From positions 124,001 through 188,000 of the forward strand of contig JAHHIA010000013.1 in the NCBI GenBank assembly GCA_019359045.1: a stretch of 64,000 bases of DNA, read 5' to 3'. The notes under the pieces were generated by a model. It did no database searches, was not told the DNA's origin, and saw nothing but the letters and a program-made list of their open reading frames with translations. Numbering within the stretch: the stretch's first letter is position 1; the number at the start of each line of letters is the position of its first letter. Below, one piece after another: positions 19,359-28,328 of this stretch. Source of the DNA: Scytolyngbya sp. HA4215-MV1 (lineage in GTDB: Bacteria; Cyanobacteriota; Cyanobacteriia; Leptolyngbyales; Leptolyngbyaceae). Position numbers and translations under genes: made by a program.

Positions 19359-19907
19359 CTACCATTTGCGCACATAAATCTGGGTGAAGTAGGTGGCTCC
19401 TCGGTGGTCTTGCGCAACACCCACGCCTGTCAATGTGTAGCGTCGTTCTTCCATATTTTGTCGATGTCCAGGGCTGCGCATCCAGCCATTGAAGGCACGC
19501 GCTGCCGGATCATTTTGGCTAAAGATGTAGGCGACATTTTCTCCCACTCGCCGCACTAAAACACCTCGCAGGGCGATCGCTCGTGCCCGTCGCTTTAAGC
19601 CATCGTGCCCCACAGGTACTCGCCCCTCTGCCATCGCACGGCTGTGTTTCCGTGCCTCAGCACTGACTCGGGCGTCCAGTTTGAGCAACGGTAGTTGCCG
19701 CGAACGTCGATATTCATTGACTTGCAAAAAAATTGCCTGCTCCAACGTTTCGGGAGTAGGCTGCACTCGAGGCGAAGCCATTGGGCTTGCTTGGGGAGTA
19801 GCAACGATCGGCGATTCTGGATGGCCTGCCTGTGCCATTAGCAGCAGCCCTGGCAGCACAAAACTACTGAAACCCAAAAAATAACGGTTCAGGCTCAATT
19901 GCTTCAT
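19359..19907 (-). CDS. CAP-domain (SCP/PR-1, YkwD-like) secreted protein
   Basis: A 182-residue protein with a signal peptide or N-terminal anchor (FLGFSSFVLPGLLLMAQA) and a short Pro/Ser-rich linker. A CAP domain follows from about residue 55: VNEYRRSRQLPLL, ARKHSRAMAEG, GHDGLKRR, GENVAY, GWMRSPGHRQNM and GVGVAQD. The His and Glu residues of the CAP cavity are present. Bacterial CAP proteins are extracytoplasmic; their biochemical role is largely unknown. Confidence 0.9.
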   Translation of the reverse strand: MKQLSLNRYFLGFSSFVLPGLLLMAQAGHPESPIVATPQASPMASPRVQPTPETLEQAIFLQVNEYRRSRQLPLLKLDARVSAEARKHSRAMAEGRVPVGHDGLKRRARAIALRGVLVRRVGENVAYIFSQNDPAARAFNGWMRSPGHRQNMEERRYTLTGVGVAQDHRGATYFTQIYVRKW

Positions 19908-20006
19908 TTTAGGAAAATTGAGGAAGAAGTAATGGGGAATTTACAATGACAAGCAATCCCCAGTTACTTCGACTGCTGGCACGATAGTGCAAGTTCCCAT
20001 GCCAGC

Positions 20007-21260
20007 TTAAAGCGCCAACCGCTTAGCAACGGTTTGTACATCCTTATCTCCCCGCCCAGAGCAGTTGATGACAATCCGAGGATTACCCGTCAGTTGGGGA
20101 CACAGGGTTTCCAGATAGGCGATCGCGTGGGCAGTTTCCAGTGCCGGAATAATGCCTTCGAGTTGGGAGATTTGTTGAAATGCATCCAGGGCCTGTTGAT
20201 CGGTCACACTGTAGTACTCGGCGCGACCCAAATCCTTCAAGTAGCTGTGTTCGGGGCCAACACCGGGATAATCCAACCCAGCACTGATAGAGTGGGCTTC
20301 TACAACCTGACCATCCTCATCTTGCAGCAGGTAGCTCATTGCACCATGCAGGACCCCAATACGCCCCTGAGTGAGTGTGGCTGCATGACGCTCGGACATG
20401 ACCCCTTCTCCTGCCGCTTCGATGCCAATTAGACGCACACTAGGTTCGTCGATGAATTCATTGAATAGCCCGATCGCATTCGACCCCCCACCGACACAAG
20501 CCAGCAAAATATCAGGCAACCCGCCCCACTTTTCTAGACATTGCGCACGAGTCTCTTGGCCAATAATGGTCTGAAATTCGCGCACAATCATAGGGTAAGG
20601 ATGAGGACCTGCGACCGATCCCAAAATGTAATGGGTAGTTTCGACATTCGTTACCCAGTCGCGAATCGCTTCCGAAGTAGCATCTTTTAACGTGCCAGTG
20701 CCCGCCTCCACTGGACGCACTTCAGCTCCCATCAGCCGCATCCGAAAGACATTCAGGGCTTGCCGTTCCATGTCGTGCACACCCATGTAAATAACACAGC
20801 TCAAGCCAAAACGGGCACAAACCGTAGCAGTTGCCACGCCATGCTGTCCTGCCCCGGTTTCGGCGATAATGCGCTGTTTGCCCATACGTCTTGCCAGCAG
20901 CACTTGTCCCAGGGAATTGTTGATTTTGTGCGCACCCGTATGGTTCAAGTCTTCGCGTTTGAGATAAATTTCGACACCTGTGCCATCAGAGCGGCTATAG
21001 CAGGCGGTGAGTCGTTCTGCAAAGTAAAGCGGACTGGGTCTACCCACATAGTCTCGCAACAGCCCACGCAATTCTTGCTGAAATTCTGGATCGTGCCAGT
21101 ACTGCTGAAAAGCGGACTCCAACTCACTGAGTGCAGGCATGAGGGTTTCAGGCACATACTTACCGCCAAATCGCCCAAACCGCCCCAAGGCATCGGGTCG
21201 AGATGAGGTGCGATCGCTGATGGACGGTTGCAGGTTGGAGGAGAGCGGTGTTGTGGTCAC
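20007..21260 (-). CDS. trpB: Tryptophan synthase beta subunit
   Basis: A 417-residue PLP enzyme that condenses indole with L-serine to give L-tryptophan. The PLP lysine is Lys112 in [14 protein letters not shown], and the phosphate-binding loop is GGGSNAIG. The C-terminal NCSGRGDKD is typical. A GTG start at 21260 fits the family's N-terminus ([13 protein letters not shown] near residues 26-38). No trpA or other trp gene is adjacent, as is usual in cyanobacteria where trp genes are dispersed. The GNAT gene lies 79 bp upstream on the same strand. Confidence 0.97.
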   Translation of the reverse strand: MTTTPLSSNLQPSISDRTSSRPDALGRFGRFGGKYVPETLMPALSELESAFQQYWHDPEFQQELRGLLRDYVGRPSPLYFAERLTACYSRSDGTGVEIYLKREDLNHTGAHKINNSLGQVLLARRMGKQRIIAETGAGQHGVATATVCARFGLSCVIYMGVHDMERQALNVFRMRLMGAEVRPVEAGTGTLKDATSEAIRDWVTNVETTHYILGSVAGPHPYPMIVREFQTIIGQETRAQCLEKWGGLPDILLACVGGGSNAIGLFNEFIDEPSVRLIGIEAAGEGVMSERHAATLTQGRIGVLHGAMSYLLQDEDGQVVEAHSISAGLDYPGVGPEHSYLKDLGRAEYYSVTDQQALDAFQQISQLEGIIPALETAHAIAYLETLCPQLTGNPRIVINCSGRGDKDVQTVAKRLAL

Positions 21261-21339
21261 AGGTCAGACGCAGAAATGGGACAGATCTTAATTATAAGTC
21301 TCGGCTTGAAGGCGAACAGTCTTCCGCTTCTCTGTTCTG

Positions 21340-22038
21340 TCACAAATTCCGCAAATCCTCGCTCAAATGCTTAGCCCCGACTTCGTCCGATTCTGCCAAA
21401 AACAGCGGCTTGATCATGCGGCTCAGCCCCCCGGATCGGGTCATCTGATGAAAGCGATCGCTGGTTTTGTTGCAAATCACCCGATACCCATTACGCTCAA
21501 ATAACTTACGAGCACGCACATTGGCATAAGTCACATCTAGACACATTGCCTGGCAATGGGCATTCGCTGCCAACCGTTCTGCATGAGCTAATAAATAGTG
21601 ACCGATCCCCTGATTGCGAAATTCTGGCAAAACGCTCAGGCTCAGGATGTAATAGTCATGGGGGAAAACATCTTGCTTAATTCGGCTCAGATCTGCCAGG
21701 TTGACCAAAATTCGGGGCAACTTACGTAGGGGCAACAACCTTGCCATGACAGACTGCATTCTTTCCTCTGCCTGCCGCTTCACTTTGCCAGAATAGCTCA
21801 GGATCAGCCCGACAGGTCGTCCTTCCACTTCCACCACCTGCGTGTATTCGTAGCTAAAGGCATGTCCCGGATAGACAAAAGCCTGCTGAAAAATCTTTCG
21901 GGATTCTTCCGGAGTGGAGGCAAAAACATAACCGAAGAGTGCGGGACCCGACGCAAAAACAGCAGACGCTCCCCAATCGACATCAGCAGCAGTTGCCGGA
22001 CGCAAAACTAAATTTTGTGTAGAAGGTTGGGGTTGCAT
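21340..22038 (-). CDS. GNAT family N-acetyltransferase
   Basis: A 232-residue protein with the GNAT fold. Motif A is ILSLSVLPEFRNQGIGHYLLAHAE (R/Q-x-x-G-x-G/A for acetyl-CoA), and LDVTYANVRARKLFERNGYRV matches motif B. The substrate cannot be read from sequence. The N-terminal part (GPALFGYVF, EYTQVVEVEGRPVGLIL) is typical of GNATs acting on small molecules or proteins. It lies upstream of trpB on the same strand; functional linkage is not implied. Confidence 0.88.
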   Translation of the reverse strand: MQPQPSTQNLVLRPATAADVDWGASAVFASGPALFGYVFASTPEESRKIFQQAFVYPGHAFSYEYTQVVEVEGRPVGLILSYSGKVKRQAEERMQSVMARLLPLRKLPRILVNLADLSRIKQDVFPHDYYILSLSVLPEFRNQGIGHYLLAHAERLAANAHCQAMCLDVTYANVRARKLFERNGYRVICNKTSDRFHQMTRSGGLSRMIKPLFLAESDEVGAKHLSEDLRNL

Positions 22039-22336
22039 ACCTCGTCATTCTAAAGGGGAGCAGAAATTTTTGCCGAGAACACTATAAGTGACTTTAGACT
22101 TTGATTGCTAACGCTAAACTGTCAGCAGTCAATCTCGCTCATTTTTTGGACTTTCTAATTTTTGGACTTCCGACTCTCAACCCTGGACGATAACATCCCA
22201 GACGCTTGAGCCTCAAACAAGAGACGTCACTCGTCTCAGGTCTCGTGTTGTTGCCTTGTGTTATTAGTCTAAACTCCAAATAATGAGAGTTTAAGTTCCA
22301 ATTGTCCAGGCTGATTCGGTCAAACAGTCACAAGTT
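22039..22336. other. Intergenic region with short hairpin
   Basis: 298 bp between the divergent GNAT (-) and YgjP-like (+) genes. A short inverted repeat GAGACG / CGTCTC lies at 22221-22237. Promoters for both flanking genes are expected here. Nothing else is recognised. Confidence 0.4.
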
Positions 22337-23056
22337 ATGGTGTTGCCAAACTATACAGTGCGAGAAAGCGATCGGGCAAAGCACGTCAACCTCAAGATTT
22401 CTCGATTGGGGAAGCTCGAAGTCATTGTGCCCAGGGGATTTGACCAGCGACGTATTCCTGGCATCTTACAACGCAAACAAGACTGGATTCACAAAGCCAC
22501 CCAGCGAATTGAGCAACAACGATCGCTTGCCTCAGCCACACCTGCCGAAATCCTACCCAAACAGATTTCCTTATTGGCGATCAGCGAAACGCTACGAGTG
22601 GCCTATTGCAACGGTTCCAGATTGCGGGTCAGTACTTTTGAAAAGGGCAATAACCTGACCGTCTGGGCAAATGAAGGTCAACCAGAAATTTGCCAGGAGA
22701 TTCTTCGTCGCTGGTTAGGTCGCAAAGCCGAGGAGCATTTAATTCCCTGGCTGCGATCGGTGAGTGGCGAAATTGATTTACCCTTCACCAGCGCTTCAGT
22801 GCGAGGGCAAAAAACCCTGTGGGGGAGTTGCTCTCGCCGTAAAACCATTAGCCTCAACTACAAGCTATTATTCTTGCCCGATCCCCTGGTTCGCTATGTC
22901 TTTGTGCATGAACTTTGCCACACCGTGCATCTCAATCATTCCAAAGATTTTTGGTATCTGGTGGGTGAGTATGAACCAGACTACAAAAATCTGGATAAAG
23001 AACTGAATCACGCCCAACGATATGTACCATTGTGGGCTGAGCCATGGCAGGGGTAG
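22337..23056 (+). CDS. YgjP-like metallopeptidase (DUF45, M48-related)
   Basis: A 239-residue protein with the zinc-binding HExxH motif in VHELCHTVHLNHSKDFW, where the third ligand follows as in WLM/YgjP enzymes. The stretch KTLWGSCSRRKTISLNYKL just before it is diagnostic for the DUF45 family. The N-terminal region (DRAKHVNLKISRLGKLEVIVPRGFD) is the usual beta-rich part. No signal peptide, so probably cytoplasmic. Physiological substrate unknown. Confidence 0.92.
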   Translation: MVLPNYTVRESDRAKHVNLKISRLGKLEVIVPRGFDQRRIPGILQRKQDWIHKATQRIEQQRSLASATPAEILPKQISLLAISETLRVAYCNGSRLRVSTFEKGNNLTVWANEGQPEICQEILRRWLGRKAEEHLIPWLRSVSGEIDLPFTSASVRGQKTLWGSCSRRKTISLNYKLLFLPDPLVRYVFVHELCHTVHLNHSKDFWYLVGEYEPDYKNLDKELNHAQRYVPLWAEPWQG

Positions 23057-23263
23057 AGGATTGAAGAAGTGGAGAGGTGGAGAAGTAAATGTCTAGAGGA
23101 GAATGGGGGAATTGTGTGGATTGCGAATTGAAGGCTGCGGGCTGATACACTCTGTTTCCAGGGAATTGTTCCTGATTAATCCAGCTTTTGCAGAATGACC
23201 CAATGGTAGACATCTGCTTCTGTAAGGCAGAATGGGAGCGTTTGGCTTTTGCTGGCAAATTTT

Positions 23264-25003
23264 ATGAATCGTCATTTTCTGTCCGCACCGTTTTCTTCAC
23301 AGCGGGTTGATCGATGGGTGGGTCGGTTGAATTGGGGTGGGGTGCTGCTGGGAGCGATCGCGGGAGTCCTGTTAGGAGGCATTAAACCAGAGTCTGCGAT
23401 CGCCGCAGAGCGAGTTTATTTGTCTTATGAATTTTTTGAGCGATCAGTTGCCGTTGACGATCTCGAAACCTATGCCAGGACAGGTCAAATTAGTGATGAC
23501 CTGTATGTCTACACCCAATATGCTGATCCCAAGACACTAGAGCAATTGCGTAGCATTTTGCTAGAGCCAGCAAATCTTGACCAGGTAGCGGTTTCTCAGT
23601 TTCTTTATACCCCCCAGGGCAAGATTTTGTTGGAACGATTGGGAGAGGTGATTCAATCCGAATCTCACCAGACAGGTTTTTATGCCATTCGAGCTGCATT
23701 GATTCTGGCGGCGTCCGATCGTCGAGAGGGCTTAACCCTGCTCAATGTGTTGAAGAAATTTCCAACTCGGGCGATCCGAATCGATATCCAACGTGGGCTA
23801 AAGGTTGCCAAAGATCTGGAGCAAGCCATCAATCAGACGAATCGAGCAACGGCTGAAATTATTCGTCGCTCTGACTTGGAAGCCAGCTTGGGCGAACGTT
23901 TCATAAGCAATCCGTTTCTCTTTGAAAGCACAGGTTCCTGGCAACAAATCACCCTCAATTTATCTGATCCAAATCGGTCAACATCTGCGCTCAAAGCCTC
24001 TGGACGTAATTTCCCAGTCGATATTTATATCCCACAAAATAAAATTACGCGATCGGGGCAGCTCATTGCAGCCCCCGTCATCGTGATTTCGCACGGGTTG
24101 GGATCAGACCGCAAAACCTTTCAGTACTTAGCACAATATTTGGTTGCGCATGGATTTGCAGTTGCAGTACCGGAGCATCCCGGTAGCAATGCCCAACAAA
24201 TCCAGGCATTGCTGAATGGTATTGTCAACGAAGCCGCAGAACCCGGCGAGTTCGCCAATCGCCCCCTCGATATCACATACTTGTTAAATGAGCTAGAGCA
24301 TCGCTCTCAAACTGATCCCCAATTAAAGGGACGCCTGAACCTGAAAAAAGTCGGTGTACTGGGGCAATCCTTTGGAGGCTATACAGCCTTAACAATTGCC
24401 GGAGCACCCATCAATTTTCTAGGGTTACAAAAAGATTGCCTCGCCCAGAGCGCCTCTTTGAACCTTTCGTTGTTGCTGCAATGTCGTGCCCTGGGGTTGC
24501 CCTCCGAAAATGCCACGTTCAGTGATCCCCGGGTAAAAGCCATCATTGCCATTAATCCAGTAGATAGTAGTATTTTGGGCAAAGAAGGACTCAGTCAAAT
24601 CCAAGTCCCAACGATGATTGTGGCAGGAAGTGCGGACACGGTTGCCCCAGCCTTGCCTGAGCAGATTCGTCCCTTTACCTGGCTCACCACGCCCGATCGC
24701 TACCTGGTTCTGATCGATCAGGGAACTCACTTCTCAACTCTCGAAGATTCGGGTGGAGAAAATCAACGCATTGCCTTTCCCCCTGAAATTACCGGTCCTC
24801 AACCCGCGATCGCCCGCCGTTATATGAACCTTCTGAGCCTGGTATTTTTCCAAACCTATCTTGCCGATCGCCCTGACTACCGTCCTTACTTGAGTGCTGC
24901 CTACGCCCAAAGCATCAGTCAAAATCCGCTTAAACTCAGCCTCATTAAGAATTTGACTGAAGAAGAACTGGAACAAGCAGTCAACAGTTCTGGGCGACCC
25001 TAA
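23264..25003 (+). CDS. DUF1400 alpha/beta hydrolase (secreted)
   Basis: A 579-residue protein from ATG 23264; an upstream TTG at 23249 is less likely. A signal peptide is followed by the cyanobacterial DUF1400 domain (about residues 48-180, starting AAERVYLSYEFFERSVAVDDL), then an alpha/beta hydrolase domain. The nucleophile elbow is GQSFGG, the oxyanion region is VISHGLGSDRKTF, the acid lies near IVAGSADTVAP, and the histidine in QGTHFSTLED. The class is annotated as putative lipase or dienelactone-type hydrolase in cyanobacteria; the substrate is unknown. Its stop codon overlaps the ribosome-binding site of truB. Confidence 0.9.
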   Translation: MNRHFLSAPFSSQRVDRWVGRLNWGGVLLGAIAGVLLGGIKPESAIAAERVYLSYEFFERSVAVDDLETYARTGQISDDLYVYTQYADPKTLEQLRSILLEPANLDQVAVSQFLYTPQGKILLERLGEVIQSESHQTGFYAIRAALILAASDRREGLTLLNVLKKFPTRAIRIDIQRGLKVAKDLEQAINQTNRATAEIIRRSDLEASLGERFISNPFLFESTGSWQQITLNLSDPNRSTSALKASGRNFPVDIYIPQNKITRSGQLIAAPVIVISHGLGSDRKTFQYLAQYLVAHGFAVAVPEHPGSNAQQIQALLNGIVNEAAEPGEFANRPLDITYLLNELEHRSQTDPQLKGRLNLKKVGVLGQSFGGYTALTIAGAPINFLGLQKDCLAQSASLNLSLLLQCRALGLPSENATFSDPRVKAIIAINPVDSSILGKEGLSQIQVPTMIVAGSADTVAPALPEQIRPFTWLTTPDRYLVLIDQGTHFSTLEDSGGENQRIAFPPEITGPQPAIARRYMNLLSLVFFQTYLADRPDYRPYLSAAYAQSISQNPLKLSLIKNLTEEELEQAVNSSGRP

Positions 25004-25008
25004 GGAGA
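25003..25008 (+). promoter_or_regulatory. Ribosome-binding site of truB overlapping the upstream stop
   Basis: The sequence TAAGGAG joins the stop of the hydrolase gene to an AAGGAG site 10 bases before a GTG codon. This supports GTG 25019 as the start of truB and suggests coupling of the two genes. Confidence 0.7.
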
Positions 25009-25018
25009 TAAACGGCAC

Positions 25019-25909
25019 GTGGATGGTTTTCTCAATCTGAACAAACCCGCTGGCTTGACTTCTCACGATTGTGTCGCCAAGCTCAGGCGATTGTTGCGAC
25101 TGAAGCGAGTGGGACATGCCGGTACGCTTGATCCGGCTGCAACGGGAGTCTTGCCTATCGCAATCGGTAAAGCGACACGCTTACTCCAATTTCTGCGCCA
25201 CGACAAAGCCTATCGAGCAACCCTACGGTTGGGGATTTGCACCACGACGGATGATTTAGAAGGCGAAATTCTCCAAACTCGATCAGCGGCAGGACTTACC
25301 CTAGAAGATATTCTGAGTGCACTTGCCACTTTTAAGGGCACGATTCAGCAAATTCCACCAAACTACAGCGCAGTTCAGGTCCAAGGGCAACGGCTATACG
25401 ATTTGGCGCGGCAGGGTAAGGAAATTGCGGTTGAGCCAAGAACGGTGGAGGTTTTTCAGATTGACGTGCTGGATTGGCGATCGGGAGAACAAGCCGAACT
25501 CGATCTGGCGATCTCCTGTGGACCTGGCACCTATATCCGCGCGATCGCTCGGGATTTGGGGCAAATGCTGCAAACCGGCGGCACCCTGACTACCCTGCTC
25601 CGCACTCAGAGCAGCGGCTTTCTTCTCAAAGACAGCTTCACCTTAGAAGCCTTGGACACGCAACTGCAACAGGCAGCATTTCATCCTATTCCGCCAGAAG
25701 TTGCCGTCGCCCATTTGCCCATCCTTTGCCTCAACGCGGAAACTGCTCGTCGTTGGTGCTGTGGACAACGAATTTTTTGGTCCGATGCCCCTCTGTCTGA
25801 AATCGTCCGCGTTCATCATGAATCGGGACAATTCCTGGGAATCAGCCGTGCAGTCGCGATTGAAACTGGCTTTGTCCTCAGCCCTGAGATGGTATTTGAG
25901 CCGGGCTGA
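25019..25909 (+). CDS. truB: tRNA pseudouridine(55) synthase
   Basis: A 296-residue enzyme that makes pseudouridine 55 in the T-loop of tRNAs. The catalytic aspartate is Asp38 in GHAGTLDPAATG. The N-terminus DGFLNLNKPAGLTSHDCV and the internal KFKG-like block (FKGTIQQIPPNYSAVQVQGQRLYDLAR) are diagnostic, as is CGPGTYIRAIARDLG. The start is a GTG supported by a good Shine-Dalgarno. The gene directly follows the DUF1400 hydrolase on the same strand. Confidence 0.96.
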   Translation: MDGFLNLNKPAGLTSHDCVAKLRRLLRLKRVGHAGTLDPAATGVLPIAIGKATRLLQFLRHDKAYRATLRLGICTTTDDLEGEILQTRSAAGLTLEDILSALATFKGTIQQIPPNYSAVQVQGQRLYDLARQGKEIAVEPRTVEVFQIDVLDWRSGEQAELDLAISCGPGTYIRAIARDLGQMLQTGGTLTTLLRTQSSGFLLKDSFTLEALDTQLQQAAFHPIPPEVAVAHLPILCLNAETARRWCCGQRIFWSDAPLSEIVRVHHESGQFLGISRAVAIETGFVLSPEMVFEPG

Positions 25910-25953
25910 AAGGAGAGAAACAAGAATATTTTCACTCGAATGAACACAATCAC

Positions 25954-26559
25954 TTATTCGTTTGCCAAATAGCCTGCTGCAACAGAATGTTCAAGAATTT
26001 CCTGCACCATTTTCCAAAGCACAGGAGTACCCTCCTGAACAGGGAGCATGCGTTGCTGGACACGATCGCGAGTAATGCCGTGTAGCCGCCAAGTGCCCCC
26101 CTGCGTTTGCCAATTGTGCAATAGCGGTTGCAGGCGATCGAGCGCATTGGCAAACTGAGCATCGGGAGTGGTATGGGCTTCAAATTCTTCCCACAGGCTG
26201 CGTAGCTCAAGTCCTTGGTTAGCTGGCAACAAACCAAACAGGCGATCGGCTGCCTGTTGTTCACGAGTTGCTTTGTTCTGGTTACCCTGTACGTCGTAGC
26301 AAAAGGTATCGCCAGCATCCACTTCAACGAGATCATGCACCAGCATCATTTTAATCACTCGCAGCATATCAACAGGGTGCGGCACATATTCTGCTAGTAA
26401 AATCGCCATAATTGCTAAATGCCAGGAATGCTCAGCACTATTTTCCTGCCGCGATCCATCTATCAGCAAAGTTTGACGTAGCACCCCCTTCAACTGATCA
26501 ATTTCCAGAATAAATTGAATTTGCTGGGCTAGCTTGCTGCCCTGTTCCAAAGCTTTCAT
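25954..26559 (-). CDS. HD-domain phosphohydrolase (YfbR/HDDC2-like)
   Basis: A 201-residue protein from ATG 26559; a longer frame begins at 26625 without support. HD-domain metal ligands are visible: His in ENSAEHSWHLA, HD in LVHDLVEVDAGD and a later Asp in ANALDRLQPLL. The closest recognised relatives are YfbR/HDDC2-type 5'-deoxynucleotidases that dephosphorylate nucleoside monophosphates. The exact substrate is inferred, not shown. It is convergent with truB. Confidence 0.87.
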   Translation of the reverse strand: MKALEQGSKLAQQIQFILEIDQLKGVLRQTLLIDGSRQENSAEHSWHLAIMAILLAEYVPHPVDMLRVIKMMLVHDLVEVDAGDTFCYDVQGNQNKATREQQAADRLFGLLPANQGLELRSLWEEFEAHTTPDAQFANALDRLQPLLHNWQTQGGTWRLHGITRDRVQQRMLPVQEGTPVLWKMVQEILEHSVAAGYLANE

Positions 26560-26806
26560 GAATTGCTTTTCCCCTCTTTTCCGCATTGTGGACGACTGAG
26601 CAATCTCCGAGCCCCATTGAAACATGCTTTAAAATTTGCGGCGCAGGGACAAGATTTGTCGGATTTGTCCTGGTAACAAAACGCACGGAGCAAAATGTTT
26701 AGTTTAATGGAAGAGCGCAGCAGACATAGCGATCCTATTTGGATTGTGAGAAAAGTTTTTACAGAGACTTTTCTCACAACGCATCTCAACGCTCACAAAT
26801 CTTAGG

Positions 26807-27643
26807 ATGCTATCAGGAGAAAAGACCTTGAGAAATCAGCAATTACAAAGTTTGCAAACCACGATCGCAGCCGTGCTCGTGACGATCGTTGCCATCATCG
26901 GTCTCAATTCCTTCGTCATCATTAACCCCGGCGAGGCAGGGGTCATCAGCATTTTGGGCAAAGCCCAGGATGGAGCCTTACTCGAAGGCATCCACCTCAA
27001 ACCCCCTCTGGTTTCCAGAGTTGATGTGTATGATGTCACCGTGCAAAAGTTTGAAGTGCCTGCCCAAAGCTCCACCCGTGACCTGCAAGATCTTACTGCC
27101 AGTTTTGCTATCAACTTTCGGCTTGATCCCATGCAAGTAGTCGAAATTCGGCGGAAACAGGGCAGCTTGCAGAATATTGTCTCCAAGATTATTGCACCCC
27201 AAACGCAAGAATCCTTCAAAATCGCCGCGGCTCGCCGCACCGTCGAAGAAGCCATTACCAAGCGGGATGAGCTGAAACAGGACTTTGATGCTGCCCTGGG
27301 AGAACGATTGGATAAGTACGGCATCATTGTGCTCGATACCAGCGTGGTTGACCTGGCATTTTCGCCCGAATTCTCCAAAGCGGTTGAGGAGAAGCAAATT
27401 GCCGAGCAACGAGCACAGCGAGCAGTCTATGTGGCGCAAGAGGCTGAACAAGAAGCCGAGGCAACCGTGAACCGAGCAAAAGGGCAGGCAGAGTCACAGC
27501 GGCTCTTACGCGAGACCCTGACCACGGAACTTTTGCAAAAACAAGCGATCGAAAAATGGGATGGTCATTTTCCTCAAGTATTGGGCGGAAATGGGGCGTT
27601 GCCTTTCATAAATTTAGAAACTGAGAAATTTCAACCCAAATAA
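26807..27643 (+). CDS. Prohibitin/SPFH (band 7) family membrane protein
   Basis: A 278-residue protein with one N-terminal membrane helix (ATIAAVLVTIVAIIGLNSF region) and an SPFH domain starting VIINPGEAGVISILGKAQ. A C-terminal coiled coil (EEKQIAEQRAQRAVYVAQEAEQ region, residues about 190-240) completes the prohibitin layout. Such proteins form large ring assemblies in the plasma or thylakoid membrane of cyanobacteria. ATG 26807 is used here, but an AGGAGA site eight bases before TTG 26828 suggests that the true start could be this TTG, seven codons later. Confidence 0.92.
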   Translation: MLSGEKTLRNQQLQSLQTTIAAVLVTIVAIIGLNSFVIINPGEAGVISILGKAQDGALLEGIHLKPPLVSRVDVYDVTVQKFEVPAQSSTRDLQDLTASFAINFRLDPMQVVEIRRKQGSLQNIVSKIIAPQTQESFKIAAARRTVEEAITKRDELKQDFDAALGERLDKYGIIVLDTSVVDLAFSPEFSKAVEEKQIAEQRAQRAVYVAQEAEQEAEATVNRAKGQAESQRLLRETLTTELLQKQAIEKWDGHFPQVLGGNGALPFINLETEKFQPK

Positions 27644-27721
27644 TGGATCGAAGGTGTTGACAGAAGCATCTCGCATTCGTTAACCTTATGAAGGTCTGAA
27701 TGATGAAGGACTGAACACCAA

Positions 27722-27794
27722 GCCCCCATCGTCTAGAGGCCTAGGACACCTCCCTTTCACGGAGGCGACGGGGATTCGAATTCCCCTGGGGGTA
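27722..27794 (+). tRNA. tRNA-Glu (anticodon TTC)
   Basis: 73 nt without encoded CCA. The acceptor GCCCCCA pairs with TGGGGGT, the T-arm is GGGGATTCGAATTCCCC, and the anticodon loop CTTTCAC gives TTC. In cyanobacteria tRNA-Glu also supplies glutamate for tetrapyrrole synthesis. Confidence 0.96.
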
Positions 27795-27832
27795 TGCTTC
27801 TTAGGTAACTAAAAATAGACTTCGGTCTTGCT

Positions 27833-27859
27833 AAAAGCCTCCTGATCCAGGAGGCTTTT
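27833..27859 (+). terminator. Terminator after tRNA-Glu
   Basis: AAAAGCCTCCTG / CAGGAGGCTTTT forms a 12-bp stem with a 3-base loop, running into TTTTGTAT. A good intrinsic terminator. Confidence 0.85.
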
Positions 27860-28031
27860 GTATATCAGAGAGTATCAGGTTTGTAATATGGCTATTCATC
27901 TGGTTCAGATTCCTGTTCAAATTAGCTATGGCTGAATCAGCGTTTGCTATCCCAAACCAAGAGCGCTGAGAGAGGCGTAAAGAAAAAGGCACTGCTCAAC
28001 GACATTCCCTTGAAATAGCAGTAGAGGATTA

Positions 28032-28065
28032 GAACCTCTAGGAAATCAAGATTTCCTAGAGGTTC
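28032..28065. repeat. 16-bp perfect palindrome near the tRNA-Arg 3' end
   Basis: GAACCTCTAGGAAATC and GATTTCCTAGAGGTTC are exact reverse complements separated by AA. No T-run follows in the tRNA-Arg direction. It could be a terminator or processing hairpin for tRNA-Arg. Confidence 0.7.
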
Positions 28066-28071
28066 CACTAA

Positions 28072-28145
<74 letters not shown>

Positions 28146-28328
28146 AGTACACAGCGATCATAAGCTAATGTGCTTTGAAGTAGTCGGATCTGAAGTTTTT
28201 TTTGAAAATAATTTAATAAGTTGCAATAGAGCCGTCTTCTCCCTTGAATATGACGCTCTGTCTTCTGAATGATGAGTCAGTGCCAAAACGCTTGCACGAT
28301 AGCGGTAATGCCAATCACTGCTTTAGAA

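Noticed and set aside
18868-19377. A 169-codon plus-strand frame opposite the Hli gene
   Set aside because: Begins inside a terminator hairpin and is antisense to the well-supported Hli and CAP genes; no protein-like pattern.
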